Below are positions 43,278 to 52,220 of a stretch of DNA of 64,000 nucleotides, one piece after another. The notes beneath the pieces were generated by a model. That model searched no databases. It saw nothing but the letters and a program-made list of their open reading frames with translations, and was not told where the DNA came from. Each line of letters opens with the position of its first letter. The first letter of the stretch is position 1. This DNA comes from Nocardia macrotermitis (GTDB taxonomy: Bacteria > Actinomycetota > Actinomycetes > Mycobacteriales > Mycobacteriaceae): NCBI RefSeq assembly GCF_009604405.1, contig NZ_WEGK01000005.1:434001-498000 (forward strand), in the 5' to 3' direction. The position numbers and the translations under genes were made by a program.

Positions 43278-45796
43278 TGGCCGGGAGCCCGATGCGCAAG
43301 GTGGCCTTGCGCAATCTCGCCGCGCACAAATTGCGTCTGGCCCTGACCGTGCTGTCGGTGATTCTCGGAACCGCTTTCATCGCAGGGTCTTTCGTGTTCA
43401 CCGATACGCTGCAGAGCACGTTCGACGGGATCTTCGCCGATCAGGCCAAGGGCGTCGACGTGCGGGTGGAGCCGAAGGACCGGCTGTCGCTGGGGGTTCC
43501 GCTCGACGTGGTCCAGAAGGTCGCCGCGACTCCGGGCGTGCGCGCGGTCGCACCCGCGGTGCAGGGGCCGGTCGTGCTGTTGAAGGACGGGCGCGCGGTG
43601 CAGACCGGCGGTGCGCCGAGCCTGGGGCAGTCGTATCTGCCGCCGGACAAGGCCGTGGCCGAGTCGCAGAAGATCGTCGCGGGCGTCGCGCCGACCCAGC
43701 CCGGCCAGATCGCGATCAATTCCGGTGGGGCGCAACGTGCCGGGCTGGCGGTCGGGGATCGCACCGAGATCCTGATCCCGTCCAAGGGCAATATCGTGGT
43801 GACGGTCACCGGGATCTACACCATGGCATCGGATTCCGGCGGATTCGTCGGAATCCTGTTCGACGACGCGCAGGCTCGTGAGCTGTTCACCGACGGACAG
43901 CATGTGGGCTACGTCGACGTGGCCGCGTCATCTGGCGTGGCGGCGGATACGGTGCGCGACAGGCTGTCCCGGATCCTGCCCGACTACAAGGTGCACGACG
44001 GCGATCAGGTGCGCGCGGATCTGAAGGCGCAGGTCGGGAACGCGCTCAAATTCGTGAACTACTTCCTGCTCGCGTTCGGGGCGATCGCGCTGCTGGTGGG
44101 CACGTTCATCATCTACAACACGTTCTCGATGATCGTGGCGCAGCGACTGCGGGAGTTGGCCCTGCTGCGGGCGGTGGGTGCGAGTAGACGGCAGGTGGGT
44201 CTGTCGGTGGTCGCCGAGGCGGCGATCATCGGATTGATCGGCAGCGCATTGGGTCTGGCCGGTGGTATCGGGTTGGCGTTCGGACTGTCCGGGCTGCTCA
44301 ACGCCTTCGATCTGGGGCTGCCGACCGGGTCCATGCAGGTGCAGCCGCGCACCGTGCTGGCGGCGCTGGGCATCGGTCTGGTGGTGACGGTGGGCAGCGC
44401 GTACGCACCCGCGCGCCGGGCGGCCAAGATTCCGCCGGTGGAGGCCATGCGCGAGGAGTTCGCCTCGACGGGTGAATCGCTGCGGATGCGCACCGGAATC
44501 GGGATCGCGCTGGCGGTCGTCGGTGTCGTCCTGGTCGTGCTCGGGGCGCGGCACACCGGCGGGAATGCCGCGTTGACCGTCGGAATCGGCGCTGCGGCAC
44601 TGATTTTCGCGGTGTTGTTCGCCTCGCCGTCGTTGTCGCGGCCGGTGCTGTCGGTGCTCGGCGTGCTGGTGCGGCCGTTCGGGCCGATCGGGCACATGGC
44701 GCGCAATAACGCGGTCCGCAATCCGCGCCGCACCGCCGCGACCGCGTTCGCGTTGACGCTCGGGCTGATGCTGGTCTCGGCGATCGGGATGCTCGGGGCC
44801 TCGGCGAAGGCGAGCGTGAGCGATGTGGTCGACCGGGGCGTCAAGGCCGATTACATACTGACCGGTCCGCAGCTGACCGGGGTGCCCGTGGATGCCGGAC
44901 CGGCCGCGAGAGCCGTTGCGGGAGTGCGGGATGTGGTCGCGTTCCGGGGCGTGCAGATGAAGATCGGCGACCAGCCGGTGTACGGCGTCTCGCCGGACGC
45001 GCAGATGAGTCCGGTGCTGAACTACGAGATCCGCAGTGGCGGTTACACACTCGGCGACAACGATATCCAGGTCTCGGAAACCGAAGCCGGGAAACACGAT
45101 TGGCACGCCGGGCAGCAGGTGCAGTTGGCCGGTATGGACGAGAAGAAGTACACCGTCACGGTGTCCGGGATCTACAAGGACACCCAGTTGCTCGGGGCCA
45201 TGGTGGTGCCCCCGGCGCTGTACGACCAGGTGATGCCCGTGCAGTTCCGCGCCGATGTGGTGGTGCTGATCGTCGCGGCGCCGGGTACGGATCTGACGCT
45301 GCTGCGGGAGAACCTGGTCAAGGCGACCGCGAAAGACGTTGTGGTGCAGGTCGAGGACCGGCAGGAGTTCAAGGGTACGCAGGGGCAGCAGATCGACACC
45401 ATGCTCGCGATCCTGTACGGGCTGTTGGCGCTGGCGGTGGTGATCGCGGTACTCGGCATCGTCAATACGCTGGCGTTGTCGGTGGTCGAACGGCGTCGCG
45501 AGATCGGGATGTTGCGGGCGGTCGGCATGCAGCGGCCGCAGGTTCGCCGGAGCATCTATCTGGAGTCGATGCTGATCGCGGTATTCGGTGCGCTGGTGGG
45601 TGTGATTCTCGGGCTCGGGCTCGGTGTCGGATTCCTGCGGACGCTGAGCGATCTGGGGATCAGCACCATCAGCGTGCCGTGGGGGCAGATCGTGCTGATG
45701 CTCGTCGGGTCGGGCGTGGTGGGTGTGCTGGCCGCGCTGTGGCCGGGCATTCGTGCGGCGCGTACACCGCCGTTGGCCGCCATCGCGGATCTGTGA
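43277..45796 (+). CDS. FtsX-like ABC permease (MacB/LolC type, duplicated)
   Basis: 839 residues. An N-terminal helix (LALTVLSVILGTAFIAGSFV) anchors a periplasm-facing MacB_PCD domain of about 200 residues. A three-helix FtsX unit follows (for example FVNYFLLAFGAIALLVGTFI and LALLRAVGASRRQVGLSVVA), two more helices, a second outer domain (about residues 515-700) and a second FtsX unit with LSVVERRREIGMLRAVGMQR. This duplicated layout is common for actinomycete exporters of peptides or lipids and needs one ATPase dimer, supplied by the upstream gene. The substrate is unknown. Confidence 0.92.
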   Translation: MAGSPMRKVALRNLAAHKLRLALTVLSVILGTAFIAGSFVFTDTLQSTFDGIFADQAKGVDVRVEPKDRLSLGVPLDVVQKVAATPGVRAVAPAVQGPVVLLKDGRAVQTGGAPSLGQSYLPPDKAVAESQKIVAGVAPTQPGQIAINSGGAQRAGLAVGDRTEILIPSKGNIVVTVTGIYTMASDSGGFVGILFDDAQARELFTDGQHVGYVDVAASSGVAADTVRDRLSRILPDYKVHDGDQVRADLKAQVGNALKFVNYFLLAFGAIALLVGTFIIYNTFSMIVAQRLRELALLRAVGASRRQVGLSVVAEAAIIGLIGSALGLAGGIGLAFGLSGLLNAFDLGLPTGSMQVQPRTVLAALGIGLVVTVGSAYAPARRAAKIPPVEAMREEFASTGESLRMRTGIGIALAVVGVVLVVLGARHTGGNAALTVGIGAAALIFAVLFASPSLSRPVLSVLGVLVRPFGPIGHMARNNAVRNPRRTAATAFALTLGLMLVSAIGMLGASAKASVSDVVDRGVKADYILTGPQLTGVPVDAGPAARAVAGVRDVVAFRGVQMKIGDQPVYGVSPDAQMSPVLNYEIRSGGYTLGDNDIQVSETEAGKHDWHAGQQVQLAGMDEKKYTVTVSGIYKDTQLLGAMVVPPALYDQVMPVQFRADVVVLIVAAPGTDLTLLRENLVKATAKDVVVQVEDRQEFKGTQGQQIDTMLAILYGLLALAVVIAVLGIVNTLALSVVERRREIGMLRAVGMQRPQVRRSIYLESMLIAVFGALVGVILGLGLGVGFLRTLSDLGISTISVPWGQIVLMLVGSGVVGVLAALWPGIRAARTPPLAAIADL

Positions 45797-45844
45797 GAGT
45801 GGCCCGGTCCGGTCGCCGACGCGGTGACCGGACCGGGTGCTCTC
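45795..45844. terminator. Bidirectional terminator between FtsX permease and ARH-like gene
   Basis: CCCGGTCCGGTC pairs with GACCGGACCGGG over 12 bp (45803-45814 / 45826-45837), with an outer GAGAG/CTCTC pair. It fills the gap between two convergent stop codons. Confidence 0.8.
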
Positions 45845-47273
45845 AGCCGGGATACCTCGTGTACCAGTACTCCAGGGACGCACCGTAATCGAGTGGCCGG
45901 AAAAGGGACTGCTGGATGCAGAAGTCCCGGGACAGTGTGTAGACCAGGTCGTTGACCTCGCTGTTGAACGCCCAGACGTCGGGTACGCACTGCACGCCGA
46001 ACCGCGCTCCCAGCAGCGAACCGCACAGTGCGCCGGTGGCATCGGAATCACCGGAGTGATTCACCGCCAGCCGCAAGCCGAACTCCAGGATTTCGGTCGA
46101 GGGCCCGCGGCCGATCGCCTCCGCGCTCAACGCGGCGTAGACGGCGATGGCCAGGGCCTCCGGCGCGGTCCAGCCGCGGCCGAGGGATTCCACGGCCTCC
46201 GCGGTCGGTGATCCCCTGCCCGCCAACGCGATCGCGGCGGCCAAGGCCGCGGCGACCTCTTCGTGTCCGGCCCGGCGGTTCAGCTCGAGTTGGGCCTGGT
46301 ACAGCGACTCGCGGAGATTCAGCCGGGAGTACAGACCGTGGATCACCGCCGCGAAGGTGCCGGCGGCCAGCCACGCGCTGGGGTGTCCGTGCGTCAGAGC
46401 CGCTATCTCGCAACCGGAGTGGAATGCGGTTTCGACTCGATCGGTGAATCCGCACGCGGCCACCCGGACCACGGCCGCGGACCCCTTGGAGTTGTTCACC
46501 GGTTGGGTCGTGGTGCCCAGCGGCTGATCGGGTCGCTGCCGGCTCGCCGCGCGGTGCATGGCCTCGATCACCGTGCGCGAGGTGCCGCGGCGGTCGGTGA
46601 AGGGTGCGCGGCCCGCCAGGAAGCCGGATGCGACGGGTTCGCCGGGCATCGTTTCGCCTTGGGCCGCAAGCCAAGCGATGTAGGTCTCCTGCGCTATCCC
46701 GGTCGCCTTCCGCGGCACCGCGGCGGTGATGTCGCGGGGCGGGAATCCCGTCATCACGCGTAACAGCGCCTCGGTGGTCAGCAGCGCCAGTTGGGTCTCC
46801 TCGGAGATGCGTCCGTCGAAGTCCCTACCGAACTGGGGCGTACCGGGGACCAGGGCGTACGGGACCTGGAGGGTGCGGTAGGGCACGCCCGGTGATCCGT
46901 GCTTCTGCCGAATCTGTCCGAGCGACAACGATTCCAGGGGCACGCCGACCGCATCACCGATCGCGCCGCCGAGCAGGCAGCCGTACACGATCGGCAGGCA
47001 TGGGGACGGAGTCGCGGAGAAATCGGGCACGGGCGAGACCTCGGTGGACGGATTGTCCTGTGTCGGTGGGTGATACGTTGCCGGGTGGTCGGGGAGATTG
47101 ATCTCTGTCGACGGTCCGGTGGTCGAAATGCCTTCCGCCGGTGTGGAATACCACCAGTCCGACGACCGGGACCGGCTGGGGACGTACCCGGCGATCGGAT
47201 ACCCGCCCGTCGACGAGCGATACAGCGCGGGTTCTGGAGGCTGGAGAACCCGCATCGGGCCGGGGGCGGACAT
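45843..47273 (-). CDS. ADP-ribosylglycohydrolase-like protein with altered metal motif
   Basis: 476 residues. About 90 Pro/Ser/Thr-rich residues precede an ARH/DraG fold: YGCLLGGAIGDAVGVPLESL near residue 96, then RISEETQLALLTTEALLRVM, and C-terminal NHSGDSDATGALCGSLLGAR near 408. ARH enzymes use two Mg ions to remove ADP-ribose from proteins or nucleic acids. The usual N-terminal metal motif is (S/T)-D-D-T-Q; here both Asp are Glu (SEETQ), while the C-terminal D-S-D-A-T motif is kept, so activity may be changed. A TACCTT hexamer 6 nt before ATG suggests a private leaderless promoter, but the gene also follows the VWA gene by only 47 bp. Confidence 0.83.
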   Translation of the reverse strand: MSAPGPMRVLQPPEPALYRSSTGGYPIAGYVPSRSRSSDWWYSTPAEGISTTGPSTEINLPDHPATYHPPTQDNPSTEVSPVPDFSATPSPCLPIVYGCLLGGAIGDAVGVPLESLSLGQIRQKHGSPGVPYRTLQVPYALVPGTPQFGRDFDGRISEETQLALLTTEALLRVMTGFPPRDITAAVPRKATGIAQETYIAWLAAQGETMPGEPVASGFLAGRAPFTDRRGTSRTVIEAMHRAASRQRPDQPLGTTTQPVNNSKGSAAVVRVAACGFTDRVETAFHSGCEIAALTHGHPSAWLAAGTFAAVIHGLYSRLNLRESLYQAQLELNRRAGHEEVAAALAAAIALAGRGSPTAEAVESLGRGWTAPEALAIAVYAALSAEAIGRGPSTEILEFGLRLAVNHSGDSDATGALCGSLLGARFGVQCVPDVWAFNSEVNDLVYTLSRDFCIQQSLFRPLDYGASLEYWYTRYPG

Positions 47274-47279
47274 CAGACA

Positions 47280-47285
47280 AAGGTA
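47280..47285 (-). promoter_or_regulatory. Leaderless -10 hexamer for ARH-like gene
   Basis: TACCTT on the minus strand, 6 nt before ATG 47273, inside the 47-bp gap after the VWA gene. It could give the hydrolase independent expression. Confidence 0.4.
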
Positions 47286-47320
47286 GCCGGTGGTCGCTCG
47301 GGTCGCCGGTGCCGTGTGAC

Positions 47321-48478
47321 TCAGCCCGCATGGGTGTTCGCCCAGGCGCCCACGTCGCCGCGGTCCAGGGCCACCGCCAGCAGATCCGGGAATTTGTCCG
47401 GAGTGCAGGCGAAGGCGGGAACATCGAGGCCCGCGAGGGCGGCGGCGTTCGCGTGGTCGTAGGCGGGCGCGCCGTCGTCGGACAGGGCCAGCAGGACCAC
47501 CACCTGCACGCCGGACTCACGCATCGCGGCGACCCGGCGCAGCATCTCGTCGCGGATGCCGCCCTCGTAGAGGTCGGAGATCAGGACGAACAACGTATCG
47601 GCCGGACGCGTGATCAACTGTTGGCTGTAGGCGATGGCGCGGTTGATATCGGTGCCGCCGCCCAGCTGCGTGCCGAACAGGACGTCGACCGGATCCGACA
47701 GCTGATCGGTGAGATCGACCACGGCCGTGTCGAAGACGACCAGCGAGGTCTTCAGCGACCGCATCGAGGCCAGCACCGCGCCGAACACCGAGGCGTACAC
47801 GACGCTCGAGGCCATCGATCCGGACTGGTCGATCGCCAGCACCACATCGCGCCGCACCGCCTGCGATTTGCGGCCGTAGCCGATCAGCGTCTCGGGTACC
47901 ACGGTGCGATGTTCGGGCAGGTAGTGCGCGAGGTTGCGGCGGATGGTGCGGTCCCAGTCGATATCGCGCAGTCGCGGTCGGGTGGTGCGCGCGGCGCGGT
48001 TCAACGCGCCGGAGACCGCGGCGACGGTACGCGAGGCGATGCGCTGTTCGATCTCGCGCACCACCTTCTCCACCACCATGCGCGCGGTGGATCGGGTCGT
48101 CTCGGGCATCACCCGGTTCAGGCTCAGCAGGGTGCCGACCAGGTGCACATCGGGTTCGACGGCCTCGAGCAGTTCCGGTTCGAGCAGCAGCCGGGTCAGA
48201 TCGAGCCGCTCGACCGCGTCGCGCTGCATCACCTCCACCACGGTGGACGGGAAGTAGCTGCGGATGTCGCCCAGCCACCGCGCCACCTTGGGCGCGGATC
48301 CGCCCAGCCCGCCCGAGCGCTTCTCCGACGGGGTCATCTCCTCGGCGTTGTACAGCGCGGACAACGCCCGGTCCATCGCCGCATCGTCCCCGGCCGCCAG
48401 CCCGCCCAGGCAGGATTCCGCGGGCGCGCCCAGCACCAGACGCCAACGGCGGGACTGTGTTCGGTCGATATCGGTCAT
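47321..48478 (-). CDS. VWA domain protein of a MoxR-VWA operon
   Basis: 385 residues. The C-terminal half is a von Willebrand A domain with an intact MIDAS: DQSGSM near residue 218, the TDINRA segment in LGGGTDINRAIAYSQQ, and LISDLYEGGIRDEML. The N-terminal 200 residues are helical (ALSALYNAEEMTPSEKRSG, VEKVVREIEQRIASRTVAAV) and characteristic of the VWA protein found with DUF5682 and SWIM proteins. VWA proteins present clients to MoxR ATPases in metal-dependent assembly or remodelling. It follows the DUF5682 gene by 50 bp; VWA, DUF5682, MoxR and SWIM genes form one coupled unit. Confidence 0.9.
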   Translation of the reverse strand: MTDIDRTQSRRWRLVLGAPAESCLGGLAAGDDAAMDRALSALYNAEEMTPSEKRSGGLGGSAPKVARWLGDIRSYFPSTVVEVMQRDAVERLDLTRLLLEPELLEAVEPDVHLVGTLLSLNRVMPETTRSTARMVVEKVVREIEQRIASRTVAAVSGALNRAARTTRPRLRDIDWDRTIRRNLAHYLPEHRTVVPETLIGYGRKSQAVRRDVVLAIDQSGSMASSVVYASVFGAVLASMRSLKTSLVVFDTAVVDLTDQLSDPVDVLFGTQLGGGTDINRAIAYSQQLITRPADTLFVLISDLYEGGIRDEMLRRVAAMRESGVQVVVLLALSDDGAPAYDHANAAALAGLDVPAFACTPDKFPDLLAVALDRGDVGAWANTHAG

Positions 48479-48528
48479 CGGTGGCTACCGCCTCTCCGTG
48501 AGGTCGCGGGTGTGATCTCGGTGCGGCA

Positions 48529-51111
48529 TCAGGTGACCGCCAGGATTCGGGTGGCGGCGTGCAGGGCGAGCAGGCCGCGGTCGAGGTCGAAGTCGTCGGT
48601 GCCGGTCGGAGTGGTGGTGGCGGGGCCGCCGTCGCGCACGGCCTGGGCGATCGCCTGGCGCTCACCGGATTCGAAGGCGCCGAAGGTGCGGCGGAGCAGC
48701 GGCAGGGTGGCGGTGAACTGGTCCTCGTCCAGGCCGCGGAGCCAGGTGTCGATGCGGTGCAACAGATTTCGGTCGTGCACCAGGAACAGGCCGCGGCCGC
48801 CGAGGAAGCCGTCGATCCACGCGGCCTTCTCGGTCGGATCGTGGCCGACCGAGAGTGCCGCGGACAGGCGGCGGGCGGATTCGGCGTCGTCCAGGATGCC
48901 CGCGTCGCACAGCAGCCGGACCGCGCGGCCGACCAGGCTGCCGTGCACATCGGCGCGGTCGGCGAGTTTGCCCAGGGCGGTGTGCCATTCGCGCGTCGCC
49001 CACTCGTCGTCGCGGGTGGCCAGGGCCAGATGCGCGTCATCGATCAGGGCGCGCAGGGCGGCCGCGGCGTCGGCGTCCAGACCGGTGACCGCGCCGGGCA
49101 GTCCGGCGCAGATGCGCACCAGCATCCCGTCGGCCACGCGGGTGAGCGCGGTGACGTCGGTGCCGCGCACATCGCCGTAGCGCAGCGTGCGGATCAGGCC
49201 CGGCAGTGCGCCGAGCAGCCGGGTGACGTCGTGATCCACCGCGGCCGCGGATTCCAGGCGGGCCACCAGTCCCGGTATCGCCCCGCCGAGGTCGGCGAGC
49301 AGGGCCTGTTCGAGGGCCCGGCTCAGGTCGGCGATGGTGGCCTCCGGCGCGGCGGCGGAGTCCAGGATCTTCGCCTCGGCGGCGGCCAGCAGGGTGGTGC
49401 CCCAGCGGGACGCCTCGATGACGGCGATGGCGAGTTCGGGTTCCCAGACCAGCGTCCACGTCTCGCGGAAGGTGCCGGTATTGCGGACCTCGCTCGATGT
49501 CGGTGTGCCCCAACCGATTCCGAGCAGTCGCAGCTGGTGCAGCAGTCGCGAGCGCGCGACGTCGCGATCCTTGCGCAGGTCCAGGTCGAGTTGCCGGGAC
49601 AGTGCCTGCCGCGTCAGCCGCAGCGTCCGCGCCTGGGCGCGCAGATCCGTTTCGAGCGGGACCGCGGGCGTGTCCTCGGGGACCGCGCCGAGTGCCTCGC
49701 CGACCACCAGTGCCCGGGTGACCAGGCGCAGCATGGTCTCGTCGCCCTCGCACAGCACCGCGCGGGTGGCCTCGGTGACCTCCGACAATCCGGGCAGCGG
49801 TCGTTCCCGCAGGGCGGCGAGGGTGTTCGCCAGGCGCACCGATTCGATGATGTGCGCACTGGATACCGGCAGGTCGTGCGCCCGCAAGGTTCCGGCGACC
49901 CTGGTGAGCCAGCGCGCGATCGGCTGTTCGGTCTCGGTGAACAGGTGGTGGTACCAGCCCGGCGAGGTGACCCCCGCGCCGTAGCCGGAAGCACCGGCCA
50001 GCCGGGAATGCGTCCAGGGCACCCACGTCAGCGTCGCCTTGACCTTCGGCAACCCCTTGAGCAACTGGGCGTCCGCCGTCGCCGGTCCGAGCTTCCCCAC
50101 CAGCGCGGGAGCATGAAATGCCCCGCACACCACGGCAAGTCGCCGCGCCCCGCCCTTCAGCGCCTTACGCATCGTCTGCCGCATGTACGCCTCGCGCTGC
50201 AACGTATGCGGATCCACCGGCGATCCGAGCAGTTCCTCGGCATCATCCGCCGGACCCTGCGGCATCCCTGCCTTGTCCGGCGCGAATCCCGCCGCACGGC
50301 AATCGCCCTGTGCGGCATCGTATTCAGGGATGCCATCCGCTGTTCCGGCAGATTCGATAGTGGCGTCGTCGGGGCTGCTCGAGCGTGGAGCTGTGGATTC
50401 GACGGCAGTGCTGTTCCCGAGCGGCCGATCGGTAATCGCAGAATCGGAATCATTCTGTGCGGCAATGAATCCGGATGTCGCGTTGCCCTGCGAGCCGACG
50501 GTCGTCTCGTCGGCAGGGGACCCGGTCGCGGCTGCCGCATCGGGGTCGACCCGGGTGGTTGCGGTAGCTGCCGCTGCGGTGGGAGTTTCGCGCAGGACGG
50601 CCATGGCCTCGGTGACGGCGTCGAAAATGTCGGCGTCGGCGGTGGATTCGATGATCGCGTCCCACCAGCGTTCCGGGTCGTCGTAACCGGCGGTGGTGGC
50701 GAGCAGCGCGAGGGGGTCGGTGCGGTCGGCGGGTTCGTCCCTCGCGGCCAGGGTGTGGGTGGCGGGGAGATCGCAGAAGCCGACGGTTACGTCGTGTTCG
50801 TGGGCGTAGCTCAGCGCCTGCCATTCGGGGGAGAAGACCGCGAACGGCCAGAACGCCGCTTGTGCGGGGGTATCGGGGACGTAGGCCAGCAGCGCGACCG
50901 GCGGTGCCATGCCCTCGGCGGCGATATGGGTGAGCAGCGGGTCGGCGTCGGCCGGGCCCTCGATGAGGATGACGTCGGGCCGGAATCGCTCCAGCGCCAG
51001 GCGAAGTGAGCGTGCCGAACCCGGCCCGTGATGGCGGATGCCGAACACTCGGGTCTGCGATGCTACGGCCGCTGCGGAGTCCGGCGGTGAGTCGGTGGTG
51101 TGTGGACTCAT
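48529..51111 (-). CDS. DUF5682 family protein, possible TraB/EreA-like fold
   Basis: 860 residues, encoded in a MoxR-VWA operon. The N-terminal domain shows a spaced pattern, FGIRHHGPGSARSLRLAL, then VILIEGPADADPLL, and later LAVVCGAFHAPALVGKLG, which recalls the H, E and G-x-x-H motifs of the TraB/TIKI/EreA/ChaN superfamily of hydrolases; this assignment is inference. Residues about 175-300 are a low-complexity Ala/Thr/Asp/Ser insertion probably absent from relatives. The rest is alpha-helical. ATG 51111 overlaps the stop of the MoxR gene (ATGA), so the two are translationally coupled; a longer frame start at 51192 is rejected for that reason. Confidence 0.85.
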   Translation of the reverse strand: MSPHTTDSPPDSAAAVASQTRVFGIRHHGPGSARSLRLALERFRPDVILIEGPADADPLLTHIAAEGMAPPVALLAYVPDTPAQAAFWPFAVFSPEWQALSYAHEHDVTVGFCDLPATHTLAARDEPADRTDPLALLATTAGYDDPERWWDAIIESTADADIFDAVTEAMAVLRETPTAAAATATTRVDPDAAAATGSPADETTVGSQGNATSGFIAAQNDSDSAITDRPLGNSTAVESTAPRSSSPDDATIESAGTADGIPEYDAAQGDCRAAGFAPDKAGMPQGPADDAEELLGSPVDPHTLQREAYMRQTMRKALKGGARRLAVVCGAFHAPALVGKLGPATADAQLLKGLPKVKATLTWVPWTHSRLAGASGYGAGVTSPGWYHHLFTETEQPIARWLTRVAGTLRAHDLPVSSAHIIESVRLANTLAALRERPLPGLSEVTEATRAVLCEGDETMLRLVTRALVVGEALGAVPEDTPAVPLETDLRAQARTLRLTRQALSRQLDLDLRKDRDVARSRLLHQLRLLGIGWGTPTSSEVRNTGTFRETWTLVWEPELAIAVIEASRWGTTLLAAAEAKILDSAAAPEATIADLSRALEQALLADLGGAIPGLVARLESAAAVDHDVTRLLGALPGLIRTLRYGDVRGTDVTALTRVADGMLVRICAGLPGAVTGLDADAAAALRALIDDAHLALATRDDEWATREWHTALGKLADRADVHGSLVGRAVRLLCDAGILDDAESARRLSAALSVGHDPTEKAAWIDGFLGGRGLFLVHDRNLLHRIDTWLRGLDEDQFTATLPLLRRTFGAFESGERQAIAQAVRDGGPATTTPTGTDDFDLDRGLLALHAATRILAVT

Positions 51112-52220
51112 GCGTGGACCTCGCGGCAGGCTCGGTAGAAATCGGCCCAGTCCGCGCGTTCGCGGACGACCGCCTCCAGATATTCGGTCCACACCACGCC
51201 GTCGGCCACCGGATCCTTCACGACCGCGCCCAGCACCGCGCCCGCGATATCGGCGGCCCGCAGCACGCCGTCGCCGAAATGCGCGGACAGCGCGAGGCCG
51301 TTGGTGATCACCGAGATCGCCTCGGCGGTGGACAGCGTGCCGGACGGGGATTTCAGTTTGGTCCGCCCGTCGGCGGTGATGCCGGACCGCAGTTCGCGGA
51401 AGACCTGGACCACCCGGCGCACCTCCTGCGCGGCGGCGGGGACGGCGGGCAATTCCAGTGCGGCACCGAGCTGTTCGACGCGGCGGGTCACGATCGCGAC
51501 CTCCTCGTCCTCACTGGCGGGCAGCGGCAGCACGACGGTGTTGAAGCGTCGTCGCAGCGCGGAGGACAGCTCGTTGACCCCGCGGTCGCGGTCGTTGGCG
51601 GTGGCGATGACGTTGAAGCCCTTGGCGGCCTGCACCTCGGTGCCCAGTTCGGGAACCGGCAGCGTCTTCTCCGACAGCACCGTGATCAGCGCGTCCTGCA
51701 CATCCGACGGGATGCGGGTGAGTTCCTCGACGCGCGCGATGGAACCCAGGCGCATGGCCGTCATCACCGGGGAGGGCACCAGCGCGCCGTCGCTGGGCCC
51801 CTCGGCCAGCAGCCGCGCGTAGTTCCAGCCGTACCGGATCGCCTCCTCGGCGGTGCCGGAGGTGCCCTGCACCAGCAGCGTCGACTCGCCGCACACCGCG
51901 GCCGAAAGGTGTTCGGACACCCAGGTTTTCGCGGTGCCCGGCACGCCGAGCAGCAGCAGGGCGCGATCGGTCGCGAGAGTGGCGACCGAGACCTCCATCA
52001 GCCGGCGCGGCCCGACGTATTTGGGGCTCACCACGGTGCCGTCGGACAGGGTGCCGCCGAGCAGATAGGTGACCACGGCCCAGGGCGAGAGCCGCCACGA
52101 GGGCGGGCGGGGGCGGTCGTCGACCGCGGCCAGTGCGCGCAGCTCGTCGGCGAACGCCTGTTCGGCGTGCGGGCGCAGCAGGCTGCTGTCGGTCGTGGCG
52201 GTGGTGGTCTCGGTGGTCAT
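51108..52220 (-). CDS. MoxR-type AAA ATPase
   Basis: 370 residues. Walker A is LLLLGVPGTAKTWVSEHL near residue 86. The Walker B region reads GSIARVEELTRIPSDVQDAL, with the first acidic residue replaced, a pattern I believe is family-typical for this subgroup. Sensor 1 is NVIATANDRDRGVNELSSAL and the arginine finger is in LRRRFNTVVLPLP. MoxR ATPases remodel client complexes with VWA partners. It overlaps both neighbours by 4 bp (ATGA at each end), so SWIM, MoxR and DUF5682 proteins are made in step. Confidence 0.93.
   Translation of the reverse strand: MTTETTTATTDSSLLRPHAEQAFADELRALAAVDDRPRPPSWRLSPWAVVTYLLGGTLSDGTVVSPKYVGPRRLMEVSVATLATDRALLLLGVPGTAKTWVSEHLSAAVCGESTLLVQGTSGTAEEAIRYGWNYARLLAEGPSDGALVPSPVMTAMRLGSIARVEELTRIPSDVQDALITVLSEKTLPVPELGTEVQAAKGFNVIATANDRDRGVNELSSALRRRFNTVVLPLPASEDEEVAIVTRRVEQLGAALELPAVPAAAQEVRRVVQVFRELRSGITADGRTKLKSPSGTLSTAEAISVITNGLALSAHFGDGVLRAADIAGAVLGAVVKDPVADGVVWTEYLEAVVRERADWADFYRACREVHA

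Noticed and set aside
48559..51009. 816-residue plus-strand frame opposite the DUF5682 gene
   Set aside because: Antisense shadow of a real gene with ATGA coupling to its neighbour.
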